From a virus, in IMG/VR virus record IMGVR_UViG_3300012210_000016, positions 1 to 29,707 of that record: a DNA stretch of 29,707 bases, one strand, 5' to 3'. This document shows positions 20,938 through 28,144 of this stretch, piece after piece. The notes under the pieces are model-generated. The model made no database searches. It had not been told where the DNA came from and was given only the letters and a program-made list of their open reading frames with translations. Position numbers and translations under genes: made by a program. The number at the start of each line of letters is the position of its first letter. Positions within the stretch are counted from its first letter, which is position 1.

Positions 20938-22289
20938 CAGGCCGCCAGCACAACGTACGGGCTGAGCGTCGCGCCGCCGTTGGCCGGAGTCAGCGGCGAC
21001 GCCATCCACGGGCGGCCGTCGACACGCTCGGTCAGCATGAACGCCGTCTTGTTCGACGAGAACTTGAAGTGCGGCGACGACGACATGGTGATCGCCTGCC
21101 GGTCACCCACGAGGTACTGCTTGAAGTCGACGAACATGATGTCGCCTCGGGCGCCGAGCGCGCCGACCTTCTCGGTCACGTACAGCGGGCGGCCGAGCAG
21201 GCTCATGGTCGGCGCGCCGATCAGGCCGTTCGTCAGCCACAGCGGCGGCGCCACGAACGTGGTGGTCGAGTCGCCGGTCGGCATCACCAGCTGGAGCAAC
21301 TGGGCAACGACGTCGGGCGAGCACACCCACACCGCGCTGTTCAGCGAGGAGGGCAGCATCCGCGTGTACATGCTGACGATGTCGGCGGCCTTGACCTTGT
21401 TCGCGGTGGGCCGAGTGACGGCGATGGCACCGGTGCCCTTCTGCACGCCCAACGGCTGCCCCACGCCGTTGCCGGTCAGGAACGCGAGGTCCTCACCGAA
21501 CGCCAACGCCGACGGCATCACCGCGTTGAAGAACCCCGTGAACGCCGGGGCGTCCGCGATCAACTGGTTCGGGGCCTCGCTGTACGCGGTGAGCGTCGAG
21601 TTCTCCAGCGTCACCTTCCCGAAGCTGCCCTGCGACTCGGTGGCCGCCGCACCCTCCGCCGTCCAGTACGTCACCACACCACCGAACACCGAACCGACGT
21701 GCGTGGTCTCGTCCACCGCCGGAACGTCCAGCGTCAGGGAGTTCATCGGGATCACCGTCGCCAGCGGCCGGACCACCGAGTTCTCCAGCACGTTCATCAG
21801 CAGATCCGAACGCATCTCCTCCGGGATCAGCGCACCGCCCGCATCCGGCACGGTGCTCGAGTAGGAGTTCTGGATCTGTCCGGCCTTGTCGGCGAGCACG
21901 TCCAGCTCACGCCCCCGGGCCTGGGGGATCATCTGGCCCTTGGCGTGCCAGTTCGCCTGGACGAACTCCGCCGCGCTGGAGTAGATGCCGTCCAGTGATG
22001 CGCCGGGGGCGGTCGGGGAGTATGCCGCCCCCTGCCTGTGGGTGGCGGACCCGTGGAACGTGGCCCTGCTGGGGGTGGCGCCCTGTTCGCGCTGGTCCTT
22101 CAGGAAGTTCTGGAGACCGACGGCGACCTGTTCCTCGATCTGCCGGTTCAGGTCGTCGTTCTTCGCCATGAACCCCTTGGCGTAGGCCGCCGCGACTTCC
22201 TGCCAGTCGTCGCCGGTCAGGGTGGCGGCGTCGGTGGAGGCGAGGAACTTCCCGAGGTCGGCCGGGTTCTCCGGCAGGGTGATCGTCAC
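20937..22289 (-). CDS. HK97-family major capsid protein
   Basis: 450 aa from GTG 22289 (GTGA overlap with the protease; GGAG upstream). The N-terminal 120 residues are helical/acidic (EVAAAYAKGFMAKNDDLNRQIEEQ) and probably the scaffolding delta domain removed by the protease. The HK97 fold follows: GGALIPEEMRSDLLMNVLENSVVRPLATVIPM, AEGAAATESQGSFGKVTLE, AFGEDLAFLTGNGVGQPLGV, and PLYVTEKVG...MFVDFKQYLVGDRQ near the end. It forms the icosahedral shell. Confidence 0.95.
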   Translation of the reverse strand: MTITLPENPADLGKFLASTDAATLTGDDWQEVAAAYAKGFMAKNDDLNRQIEEQVAVGLQNFLKDQREQGATPSRATFHGSATHRQGAAYSPTAPGASLDGIYSSAAEFVQANWHAKGQMIPQARGRELDVLADKAGQIQNSYSSTVPDAGGALIPEEMRSDLLMNVLENSVVRPLATVIPMNSLTLDVPAVDETTHVGSVFGGVVTYWTAEGAAATESQGSFGKVTLENSTLTAYSEAPNQLIADAPAFTGFFNAVMPSALAFGEDLAFLTGNGVGQPLGVQKGTGAIAVTRPTANKVKAADIVSMYTRMLPSSLNSAVWVCSPDVVAQLLQLVMPTGDSTTTFVAPPLWLTNGLIGAPTMSLLGRPLYVTEKVGALGARGDIMFVDFKQYLVGDRQAITMSSSPHFKFSSNKTAFMLTERVDGRPWMASPLTPANGGATLSPYVVLAA

Positions 22290-23041
22290 CGTTGTGCTCC
22301 GTTCTCGAATGCCTTTTCCAGGAGAGCCAGCACAGAGACGGGCTCGGGCACTGCGGCTTGAGGCACCGGTTCGACCGGCGCGGGGATGGGGTCGGGTGAT
22401 CGGGCCGGGATGGGGTCGACCACAGGTGTGGACGTCTTCCCCTGGAATCGTGACAGATCGAACGACGCAGCGACAGGAACCTGTCCCCCGACACGATCCG
22501 CCAGGCCGGCAGCGACCGCCTCGTCGGCCCCGTACCACGTCTCCGCGCGCATCCGGGCACGCCACGTCTCGGCATCGTCGCCACGCTCGGCGTACACCGA
22601 CGCGATGTTCGCCGACACCTGATCCAGCCGGGTCGACATCGCCGCCATGTCGGTGGCGTCCCCGATGCACAGGCCCCACGCGTCGTGGATCATCAACTCC
22701 GAGTTCTTCGACATGACGACCTCGTTGGCGCCCATCAACAGGAAACTCGCCGCGCTCGCCGCGATCCCGTCGACCACGGCCGTCACCTTCCCCGGGTAGG
22801 CGCGCAGCGAGTTCAGCATCGCCAGGCCCTCGAACACGTCACCCCCCGGCGAGTTGACGTGCAACTCGAAGTCGCGGCCACCGAACCCCATCAGCTCCCC
22901 CACGAAGTCCGCTGCGGTCACACCCCAGTAGGCGGAGATCTCGTCGTACAGGTACAGCACGTCGGGGGTGGTGTCGGTGGCGGCGACGGGCCCGAAACGG
23001 GTCTGGCCGGCGACGAGGTTGAACAGCCTGCGGTTCCTCAT
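22286..23041 (-). CDS. ClpP-like prohead maturation protease
   Basis: 251 aa. ClpP-type serine protease features are NSPGGDVFEGL (oxyanion/handle region, about 63-74), GIAASAAS with catalytic Ser96, ELMIHDAWG with His119, and GLADRVGG with Asp182. The tail is Pro-rich and ends in a short helix (LALLEKAFENG). It cleaves scaffold or capsid N-termini during head maturation. The gene sits between portal and capsid with GTGA/ATGA overlaps on both sides, the standard order. Confidence 0.92.
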   Translation of the reverse strand: MRNRRLFNLVAGQTRFGPVAATDTTPDVLYLYDEISAYWGVTAADFVGELMGFGGRDFELHVNSPGGDVFEGLAMLNSLRAYPGKVTAVVDGIAASAASFLLMGANEVVMSKNSELMIHDAWGLCIGDATDMAAMSTRLDQVSANIASVYAERGDDAETWRARMRAETWYGADEAVAAGLADRVGGQVPVAASFDLSRFQGKTSTPVVDPIPARSPDPIPAPVEPVPQAAVPEPVSVLALLEKAFENGAQR

Positions 23042-24339
23042 CGGGCCGCCTCCCTACGTGTGCGGTTGAGCAGGGCGGCGAGCTGCGCATCGGTCGGCGG
23101 TGCGGGGTTCGCGAACGGGACGGGTTCCGGGGGCGCGGTCCAGGCGATCGGGGGCAGCCCGAACGCGGCGAGGGTCTCCTCCGCGTCGAACCCGACGTTC
23201 ACCAGGGCGACGACGGCGGTCACGGTGGAGTCACGGTCGGCGTTCTCCTGCTCCGGATCCGGCGGCATCGGGTTGTCGTGGCAGAACTCCACACCCTTGC
23301 CCAGGTCCCCGAACAGGCGCAGCAGCGAACCGTTCAACGCCTGCTCGATGCGTTCCAAGCGGGGCTCGAGCGACCAGGAGGCGAAGTCCTGCGCCGCCGC
23401 CACCGCATTCGCACGGTTCACGTCATCGGACTGGCCGAGCATGTGCTTGTGGACCCGGTAGGCCTCACGGATCAGATCCCGCGACAGGTTCCGCAGGTTC
23501 GCGAACTCCATGTCCTTCATCGACGACGTACCACCGTCGACGTACTCGATGCCGTTCTCGAGGATCCCGATGCGGTGCGCGTTCTCGACGCCTCGGTGCC
23601 GCTCGTTGATCTGCATCGCGAGGTTGTTCAGCTCGGTGTCGCCGAGCGCGTTCGGGACTTTCAGCCAGCCGCCCATGCGGGCGGAGTTTCGGAAGAACGC
23701 GAGGTTGAACCGGCCCGCGGCCTTCACCGACTCCAGGTCCACGAGCAGGGACCGCACCGGCGAGATACCGCGGAACGGGTTCGCGGGGTCGGGGGTCTGG
23801 ATGTGGATGACCTGCTCGAGGCCGAACGGCGTGAGTGACCCGTCGGTCGGCTCCCGGTACTTCCAGCCGACGAGGCGCCCCTGCTTGTCGACGTCCTCCA
23901 CCATCCGGTCGGCGCGGACCGGCCACAGTTCGACGGGCATCTTCCCGGCGTACTCGACGATCCAGAAGCCCTCGCCGACGACCTCGATGGACTGCTGGGT
24001 CCGCTCGACGAGTTCGTTGCGGGTCATGAGCGGGTTCGGGTTGTTGAGGAGGTTGAGTGCGGGGTGGGTGACGACTTCCTGCCGGTTGTCGTCCCCCGTG
24101 CTCGCTGCCCGCCGATCGGTGGTGGTGCGGTACAGGTGCCAGCCGACCCGCGCCGTGGACGTGGCCAACAGATCGACGACCGAGTACAGGGTCCCGACCG
24201 ACCCCATGATCTCCAGCGACCCCGTGGGGCGCGACGACCCGAAGCTGTAGCCGCCCAACGTGGGGGCGGCGTACGCGACGGGCTGCTTGGCGAAGATGCC
24301 GTAGGTGAGCGCGTTGAACACCGCCCCGAGACGGCTCAT
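23038..24339 (-). CDS. Portal protein (HK97 type)
   Basis: 433 aa from ATG 24339 (MSRLGAVFNALTYG), which overlaps the stop of the 51-aa gene. Portal hallmarks are SVVDLLATSTARVGWHLYR, HPALNLLNNPNPLMTRNELVERTQQ, GEGFWIVEY, VIHIQTPDPANPFRGISPV, AARMGGWL-type loops (NSARMGGWLKVP), and the LGQSDDVNRANAVAAAQDFASWSLEPRLERIEQAL helix. It forms the dodecameric vertex for packaging and tail attachment. The C-terminus is Pro-rich then helical. Confidence 0.94.
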   Translation of the reverse strand: MSRLGAVFNALTYGIFAKQPVAYAAPTLGGYSFGSSRPTGSLEIMGSVGTLYSVVDLLATSTARVGWHLYRTTTDRRAASTGDDNRQEVVTHPALNLLNNPNPLMTRNELVERTQQSIEVVGEGFWIVEYAGKMPVELWPVRADRMVEDVDKQGRLVGWKYREPTDGSLTPFGLEQVIHIQTPDPANPFRGISPVRSLLVDLESVKAAGRFNLAFFRNSARMGGWLKVPNALGDTELNNLAMQINERHRGVENAHRIGILENGIEYVDGGTSSMKDMEFANLRNLSRDLIREAYRVHKHMLGQSDDVNRANAVAAAQDFASWSLEPRLERIEQALNGSLLRLFGDLGKGVEFCHDNPMPPDPEQENADRDSTVTAVVALVNVGFDAEETLAAFGLPPIAWTAPPEPVPFANPAPPTDAQLAALLNRTRREAAR

Positions 24340-24491
24340 GGGATCTCGTACAGGGAACGCCTGGCCCGGACCCACCTACTGCGTGGCGGCTCCCCGGCCG
24401 GGGTGATGTCGACCCACATCCACTCCGGGTCGGGCTCCGGGAGGTCGTCCATGTCGAACAGGCGGCGGATGGTGTCGCCGGATCCGGTCAT
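24336..24491 (-). CDS. Small protein between terminase and portal (51 aa)
   Basis: The ATG overlaps the terminase stop (ATGA at 24488-24491), and its TGA overlaps the portal ATG (24336-24339). The sequence is acidic with Trp (EPDPEWMWVDITPAGE) and a basic end (SRWVRARRSLYEIP). No family is recognised. Perfect coupling on both sides supports translation. Confidence 0.68.
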   Translation of the reverse strand: MTGSGDTIRRLFDMDDLPEPDPEWMWVDITPAGEPPRSRWVRARRSLYEIP

Positions 24492-25831
24492 CCGATCCAC
24501 CTCACCTTGTACTCGCCCCGAAGATCACGATCAGCGACAAGATACCGCGCCGCATCACAACCATGATCGTTCTCTTTGACCGGTTCCTCTTTCTTCCCCT
24601 CGTTGTTGGCGTGTTGCTTCCACACGTAACCGGGGATCTCCTGCTCCGTGCAGGTCGGCAGACCCCGCTCGGCGAGGTCCCCGTCCCTGTCCCGGCACGC
24701 CCCCCGCACCACGTACAGCCGCGGCCGCCCGTCCCCCGCCAGACGAAGACGCTGCTGGAAAGCCGTGATGCCGTTCAGGACGTCCTTGTTCGCCGCAGTC
24801 GTGGGGATACCGACCGTGCGGGAGAACAGCTCGCGGCCGGCGGCGTCCCAGTCCGCGAGGATCTTGTCCGGCCGCGGCTCCACCCAGCGGCGGTTGCCGC
24901 GGCGGTCCTTGGGGGCGACCTCGTCGAGGACAGCCTCGGCGTGCTGGTCGGCGGTGCGTTGGGTGCGGTACGTCTCGGCGTACAGCCACAACCTGCCGTC
25001 CGGGTCCTCGGCCCAGCGTTGCACCACGGTGGGGTTGGTGAACCCGAAGTCGATGGACCAGAACCGGCGCCACTGAGCGCTGCCGGCCGGCAGGGCGTCG
25101 ACGAGGTGGACCGCAGGGTCCCACTCCTCGTAGATGGCGCCCTCCGCGGCGACCCACCGGCCGTGCCGCAGCCGCTGCAACCGCACCCCGGTCAGATTGT
25201 CCAGGCGCCCGATGTACACCGCGCCCCGCTCGGTCAACGTGCCGTCAGCGTCGAACAGCATCGGGTTGTCCTCATGCCGCGAATGCAGCATCGTCGTCAC
25301 ACCCGAATCGGCGCGCTGCTTCAACCAATGCGTCGGCGCGTCCGGGTTACAGTCCGCGAGGATCTGCTGATACGGCACCACCCCGTTACGCAACCGGGTC
25401 GTGATCGCCTCCCAGTCATCGACGACCAGCTCGGTGGCCTCCGCCACGTACACGACGTCGTACTCCGACGACATGATCTTCGTCGGCTTGTCCATGCCGC
25501 CGACGTTGATCGTCGACCCGTTCGCGTACTGGTACTGCGCCGGTTTCCGCTTGGATCCGCCGTACCAGACCACCGCCCCGGTCGCGACGAGCTCGGCGAC
25601 GACCCACTTGTCGAACGTGACCAGGCTGGTGGAGGTGAGCGACACCGAGGTCTTGCGGACGATCAGCCCGGCCGCGCCCGGGTATTTCAGCATGATCAGG
25701 TTGAGTTTCTCCAGCGCCGACCTCGATTTGCCGGTGCCGGCGGGTCCGGCGAGGAGCACTTCGTCGTCGCGGCAGGTCAGTACCGTTCGCGCGGCGCCGC
25801 GCGGGGCGTAGCGGTGGAGGAGGGTGGTCAC
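24488..25831 (-). CDS. terL: Terminase large subunit
   Basis: 447 aa from GTG 25831. ATPase: Walker A GPAGTGKS (29-36), Walker B DVVYVAEA with Glu131 (125-132), coupling motif ILADCNP (157-163). RNase-H-like nuclease: WSIDFGF with Asp261, ILADWD with Asp327, NDHGCDAARY with Asp422/Asp426. It cuts and pumps DNA into the head. It is slightly short but complete. No small subunit is recognisable upstream, where membrane and Cys/His proteins are encoded instead. Confidence 0.95.
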   Translation of the reverse strand: MTTLLHRYAPRGAARTVLTCRDDEVLLAGPAGTGKSRSALEKLNLIMLKYPGAAGLIVRKTSVSLTSTSLVTFDKWVVAELVATGAVVWYGGSKRKPAQYQYANGSTINVGGMDKPTKIMSSEYDVVYVAEATELVVDDWEAITTRLRNGVVPYQQILADCNPDAPTHWLKQRADSGVTTMLHSRHEDNPMLFDADGTLTERGAVYIGRLDNLTGVRLQRLRHGRWVAAEGAIYEEWDPAVHLVDALPAGSAQWRRFWSIDFGFTNPTVVQRWAEDPDGRLWLYAETYRTQRTADQHAEAVLDEVAPKDRRGNRRWVEPRPDKILADWDAAGRELFSRTVGIPTTAANKDVLNGITAFQQRLRLAGDGRPRLYVVRGACRDRDGDLAERGLPTCTEQEIPGYVWKQHANNEGKKEEPVKENDHGCDAARYLVADRDLRGEYKVRWIG

Positions 25832-25857
25832 GTCCTGATGATGCGGCAGATGGAAGT

Positions 25858-25889
25858 GGCGTGGCCCCCGCCGCTACGGGGGCCACGCC
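25858..25889 (-). terminator. 13-bp perfect hairpin upstream of terL
   Basis: GGCGTGGCCCCCG / CGGGGGCCACGCC with a 6-base loop. It separates the small-gene operon (ending at 25965) from the head operon, suggesting terL has its own promoter or depends on antitermination. Confidence 0.8.
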
Positions 25890-25964
25890 GTACCCGATCG
25901 CCGCACCTAGCGCCGAAGGGGTGGTCTCAGGTCAGGGACAGACACCGGTAGGTCTCGGGGTCCG

Positions 25965-26303
25965 TCAGCCGCACCTCGTCGACGGTGGGGGCGGTACCGG
26001 GTTCGCCGCACGTCGCGCGTCGGCCGCAGCACGCACGCGCTGGTACCGCATCAACGCTGCGCGCCCCGATCCTGGATCGGTGGCGAACGCGGCGACGAGG
26101 TCGTCGAGCGCTCGCCGGTCCTCGGCCGCCGCGTCGGAGCGGGCCGCTGTCGACTCGTTCGCGGATTCGGCGTACCGGGCCTGGCACTGGGTGAGGCGTG
26201 CGTTGTCGACGTAGTTCCACGCCCCCGCCACCAGGGCGGCGATGGCGATGACCTTGAATGCGAAGTCGACCCAGGGTCGTCCGGCCCAGCGGATCAGCGC
26301 CAC
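25965..26303 (-). CDS. Membrane-anchored coiled-coil protein (112 aa)
   Basis: GTG with AGGAGG upstream, overlapping the previous gene. One membrane helix lies at about residues 12-30 (DFAFKVIAIAALVAGAWNYV), then a long helical region rich in Arg/Glu/Ala, ending in PVPPPPSTRCG. Type-II anchor plus coil is the shape of an i-spanin/Rz-like protein, but lysis function is only inferred. Confidence 0.7.
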   Translation of the reverse strand: MALIRWAGRPWVDFAFKVIAIAALVAGAWNYVDNARLTQCQARYAESANESTAARSDAAAEDRRALDDLVAAFATDPGSGRAALMRYQRVRAAADARRAANPVPPPPSTRCG

Positions 26304-26434
26304 GGTGCCTCCTGACGTCGACGGGTACGGTAGCGCTCGGCGGCGGCGATGACCGCGCCCAGGACGCGGCCCACAGCGATGATGGTGGCGGTCCAGAACG
26401 CGACCTGCACCCAGTACGGGCAGTCACCCAGCAT
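26294..26434 (-). CDS. Small membrane protein (46 aa)
   Basis: ATG 26434 overlaps the stop of the CxC gene by 11 bases; its stop overlaps the next GTG. One hydrophobic helix (VQVAFWTATIIAVGRVLGAVIAA) is followed by a basic tail (RYRTRRRQEAPWR). It could be holin-like given adjacent genes, but this is not certain. Confidence 0.6.
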   Translation of the reverse strand: MLGDCPYWVQVAFWTATIIAVGRVLGAVIAAAERYRTRRRQEAPWR

Positions 26435-26678
26435 CCGACACCACCACCTGGCGGCGCGACGCCATGTAGGCGATGTGCGCACTGCGGCACACCTGGCATT
26501 TGCAGCCGTTGCTGTAACCCCACCGGCCGTGCACGCCCACACCGGAGGGTTCCCCGCACAGGGAACGCCACGTCGCTGCCCGTCGACGTTCCCGCATGTA
26601 CGCGGCTGCCGCTGCCCGGCATTCGTCGCAACGGCAGCGGCAGTTGACGTATGTCGAGCGGAGTCCGTGTGCCGTCAC
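26424..26678 (-). CDS. Double CxC putative zinc-binding protein (copy 2)
   Basis: 84 aa, GTG start in a GTGA overlap. Two repeats, YVNCRCRCDECRAA and HGRWGYSNGCKCQVCRSA, with an Arg-rich linker (YMRERRRA). It is paralogous to the left-arm protein at 1065-1313: both have HG, Y-x-N, CxC, CxxCR and an L-x-G-x-P-S-G-x-x-VHG junction. Probable small metal-binding, possibly nucleic-acid-binding protein; role unknown. Confidence 0.75.
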   Translation of the reverse strand: MTAHGLRSTYVNCRCRCDECRAAAAAYMRERRRAATWRSLCGEPSGVGVHGRWGYSNGCKCQVCRSAHIAYMASRRQVVVSDAG

Positions 26679-26956
26679 TGGCCGCCACCTCCGTTGGGCG
26701 CCGTGGTCTCGACGCGCGGGCCCTCAGCGTCACCCGATCCGCCACCCCACGGCAACCTGGGCGGGTTGAGCGCGACGTAGGCGCCGGGGATGACACCCCA
26801 GATCGCCGCGGGGATCTCGTCGCCCCTCAGGAAGGTGGCGATCATGTAGGTGCACCACATGCCGGTGATGACGAGCATGATGAGGTTGCGGAGCCATTGC
26901 GGCACGGTCACCGCCTTTGTTGTGCTGGGTGGGGGGATCACCCCCTGCACCATCAT
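26675..26956 (-). CDS. Two-helix membrane protein, holin candidate (93 aa)
   Basis: Start at ATG 26956 chosen for the ATGA overlap; internal starts exist at 26953 and at GTGs near the VTVPQW sequence. Two hydrophobic segments (LRNLIMLVITGMWCTYMIATFL and AAIWGVIPGAYVAL) are followed by a Gly/Pro-rich polar tail. The topology fits a small class-II holin, and peptidase-like and membrane genes lie nearby, but no family is confirmed. Confidence 0.65.
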   Translation of the reverse strand: MMVQGVIPPPSTTKAVTVPQWLRNLIMLVITGMWCTYMIATFLRGDEIPAAIWGVIPGAYVALNPPRLPWGGGSGDAEGPRVETTAPNGGGGQ

Positions 26957-27156
26957 GCCTGCCCGGCGCGTGTCTGGCGCATCAGCCGCGCGGGCTCGGA
27001 CAGCGCGGAGTCCTGCTCGGCGAGGATCGCGGCACGGGCCTCGCGCGCCGCTCGGCGCCACGGTTCCTGGAAGCCGTCAGGGATGAGGTGCCATGCCACG
27101 CATTTCGTGTCGAGATAGGTGCGGCGGATGAGGTCAGCCAGGTCGTCATCATTCAC
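26953..27156 (-). CDS. Hypothetical helical protein (67 aa)
   Basis: GTG 27156 overlaps the Excalibur gene stop. Charged helices (DDDLADLIRRTYLD, EPWRRAAREARAAILAEQDSALSEPARLMRQ) and one conserved-looking CVAWHLIPDGFQEPW. No family is recognised. Part of the coupled small-gene operon. Confidence 0.65.
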   Translation of the reverse strand: MNDDDLADLIRRTYLDTKCVAWHLIPDGFQEPWRRAAREARAAILAEQDSALSEPARLMRQTRAGQA

Positions 27157-27445
27157 AGGCGGTCCCGTCACTGTCGCGGTCCAGCCGGGTCCGATACCCC
27201 GGCTCACCCGCGTACAACGGGGCGGCGCCGGCGGCACGGGCGGCGGCACAGTCCGTGTAGTGGGTGTACCCGTCGTCGTCACCCCGCGTGTCGGCGGGCG
27301 GGGGCGTCGGCGAACCCGGTCCGGTCGTGGCCGGACCCGGGCTGCCCACTGGCGGTGTGGTGTCGTCGAGCCTGGCCACGGTGCCCGCCCCGCCGCAGCA
27401 GAACGCGGCGAACAGAACCACGGCAGCGACCGTGAGGCCCCTCAT
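27149..27445 (-). CDS. Secreted Excalibur-domain protein (98 aa)
   Basis: Signal-like N-terminus MRGLTVAAVVLFAAFCCGG, possibly lipidated at the Cys pair, then a Pro/Gly/Thr linker. The C-terminal Excalibur domain is YTDCAAARAAGAAPLYAGEP...LDRDSDGTACE. The D-x-D-x-D-G-x-A-C-E loop is the calcium-binding-like motif found in extracellular proteins, frequently attached to cell-wall or nuclease domains. Here it stands alone. Likely exported and wall-associated. Confidence 0.85.
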   Translation of the reverse strand: MRGLTVAAVVLFAAFCCGGAGTVARLDDTTPPVGSPGPATTGPGSPTPPPADTRGDDDGYTHYTDCAAARAAGAAPLYAGEPGYRTRLDRDSDGTACE

Positions 27446-27460
27446 TCGATGGCCCGCTCG

Positions 27461-27646
27461 TCAGTCACGCTCGGCCTCGTCCCACCAGCGGTGATGCGAC
27501 ACCCACCCCGGCCCATGCCCATGACGGTCATGATCACCCTCATGACCGGCCGGACGCTCACAGTGCATGACCTGCGACACCCAGTCCGTCCCGAACGTCC
27601 GCTCGTTGCCGCACGGCGGCGGCCCGGGTCTCAGGTCCGCGCTCAC
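27461..27646 (-). CDS. Small Cys/His-rich protein (61 aa, copy A)
   Basis: GTG 27646 chosen because it forms a GTGA overlap; GTG 27658 would add four residues. Contains CGNERTFGT, then HCERPAGHEGDHDRHGHG and HHRWWDEAE. The C...C-x2-P-x-GH-x4-H pattern is shared with the next gene upstream and suggests metal binding. Confidence 0.62.
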   Translation of the reverse strand: MSADLRPGPPPCGNERTFGTDWVSQVMHCERPAGHEGDHDRHGHGPGWVSHHRWWDEAERD

Positions 27647-27849
27647 GCCGGCCACCACCGGTGATCGCCGTCACGGCACTGCGGCACGTCCGGATGGATA
27701 CCGGCCGCGTGGCCGCGTGGGAGCCCACAGGTCCACGTCCGGTACGTGCCCTTCGAGGAGAGGGTGCCTCCGCTGTAGCCGGGCTGGTCCTCCCACGTGG
27801 TCGAGTTCCGGCACAGCCCGTCGTCGGGTTCGGGGGTGGTCATCCCCAT
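27643..27849 (-). CDS. Small Cys/His-rich protein (68 aa, copy B)
   Basis: ATG 27849, overlapping the upstream stop. Contains GLCRNSTTWEDQPG, TWTCGLPRGHAAGIH and CRDGDHRWW. The C-x2-P-x-GH-x4-H and HRWW elements match its neighbour at 27461-27646, so the two are probably tandem duplicates. Function unknown. Confidence 0.62.
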   Translation of the reverse strand: MGMTTPEPDDGLCRNSTTWEDQPGYSGGTLSSKGTYRTWTCGLPRGHAAGIHPDVPQCRDGDHRWWPA

Positions 27850-27989
27850 CCGTCCCTGCGCTGGTCGTCGCGCTTCTCCACGGACACACCCTTGACCGGC
27901 TTGTTCTTCTTGTCCTTCGCGACGGTCTTCTTCACCTTCGCCGCGTTCTCGTCCGCCGCGTTGTCCTTGTTGCCCTTACCCCACGCCAT
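27840..27989 (-). CDS. Lys-rich small protein (49 aa)
   Basis: ATG 27989 with GGAG upstream; stop overlapping the next gene. Mixed-charge, highly Lys-rich (KVKKTVAKDKKNKPVKG), with WGKGNKDNAADE at the start. It is probably disordered and may bind nucleic acid. First gene after the tRNA. Confidence 0.65.
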   Translation of the reverse strand: MAWGKGNKDNAADENAAKVKKTVAKDKKNKPVKGVSVEKRDDQRRDGWG

Positions 27990-28029
27990 GCGTGTCTCCG
28001 TCCGTCACGTCCACGATGAACCCTTCACG

Positions 28030-28134
28030 TCCCCCGGGTGGGACTCGAACCCACAAACCGTCCCTACTGCATGTCAGCATTCAGGACTGAATCCACTTTT
28101 AAGGTGGCTGCGTCTGCCATTCCGCCACCGGGGG
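28030..28134 (-). tRNA. tRNA-Leu (anticodon UAA)
   Basis: Perfect 7-bp acceptor (CCCCCGG / CCGGGGG), a 3-bp D stem (GCG/CGC) with TGGCGGAATGGCAGACGC, anticodon loop CTTAAAA (anticodon UAA), and T arm GTGGG-TTCGAGT-CCCAC. The discriminator base is A, as in tRNA-Leu. CCA is not encoded. The variable region is 37 bases (28055-28091), longer than normal for Leu; it can pair GTCC/GGAC with an inner TGC/GCA. The anticodon stem has one mismatch at its outer pair. It decodes UUA, extremely rare in high-GC genomes. Confidence 0.88.
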
Positions 28135-28144
28135 ATACCGCGCC

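Noticed and set aside
24563-25951. 462-residue plus-strand frame opposite terminase
   Set aside because: Antisense shadow of terL; the terminase motifs lie on the minus strand.
25927-25971. 15-residue frame after the coiled-coil gene (VRLTDPETYRCLSLT)
   Set aside because: A GTG start overlaps the preceding stop, but the frame is too short and lacks a family or conservation evidence.
28030-28134. Selenocysteine tRNA because of its length
   Set aside because: The anticodon loop CTTAAAA gives UAA, the acceptor is 7 bp, and D and T arms match tRNA-Leu; no UCA anticodon fits the structure.
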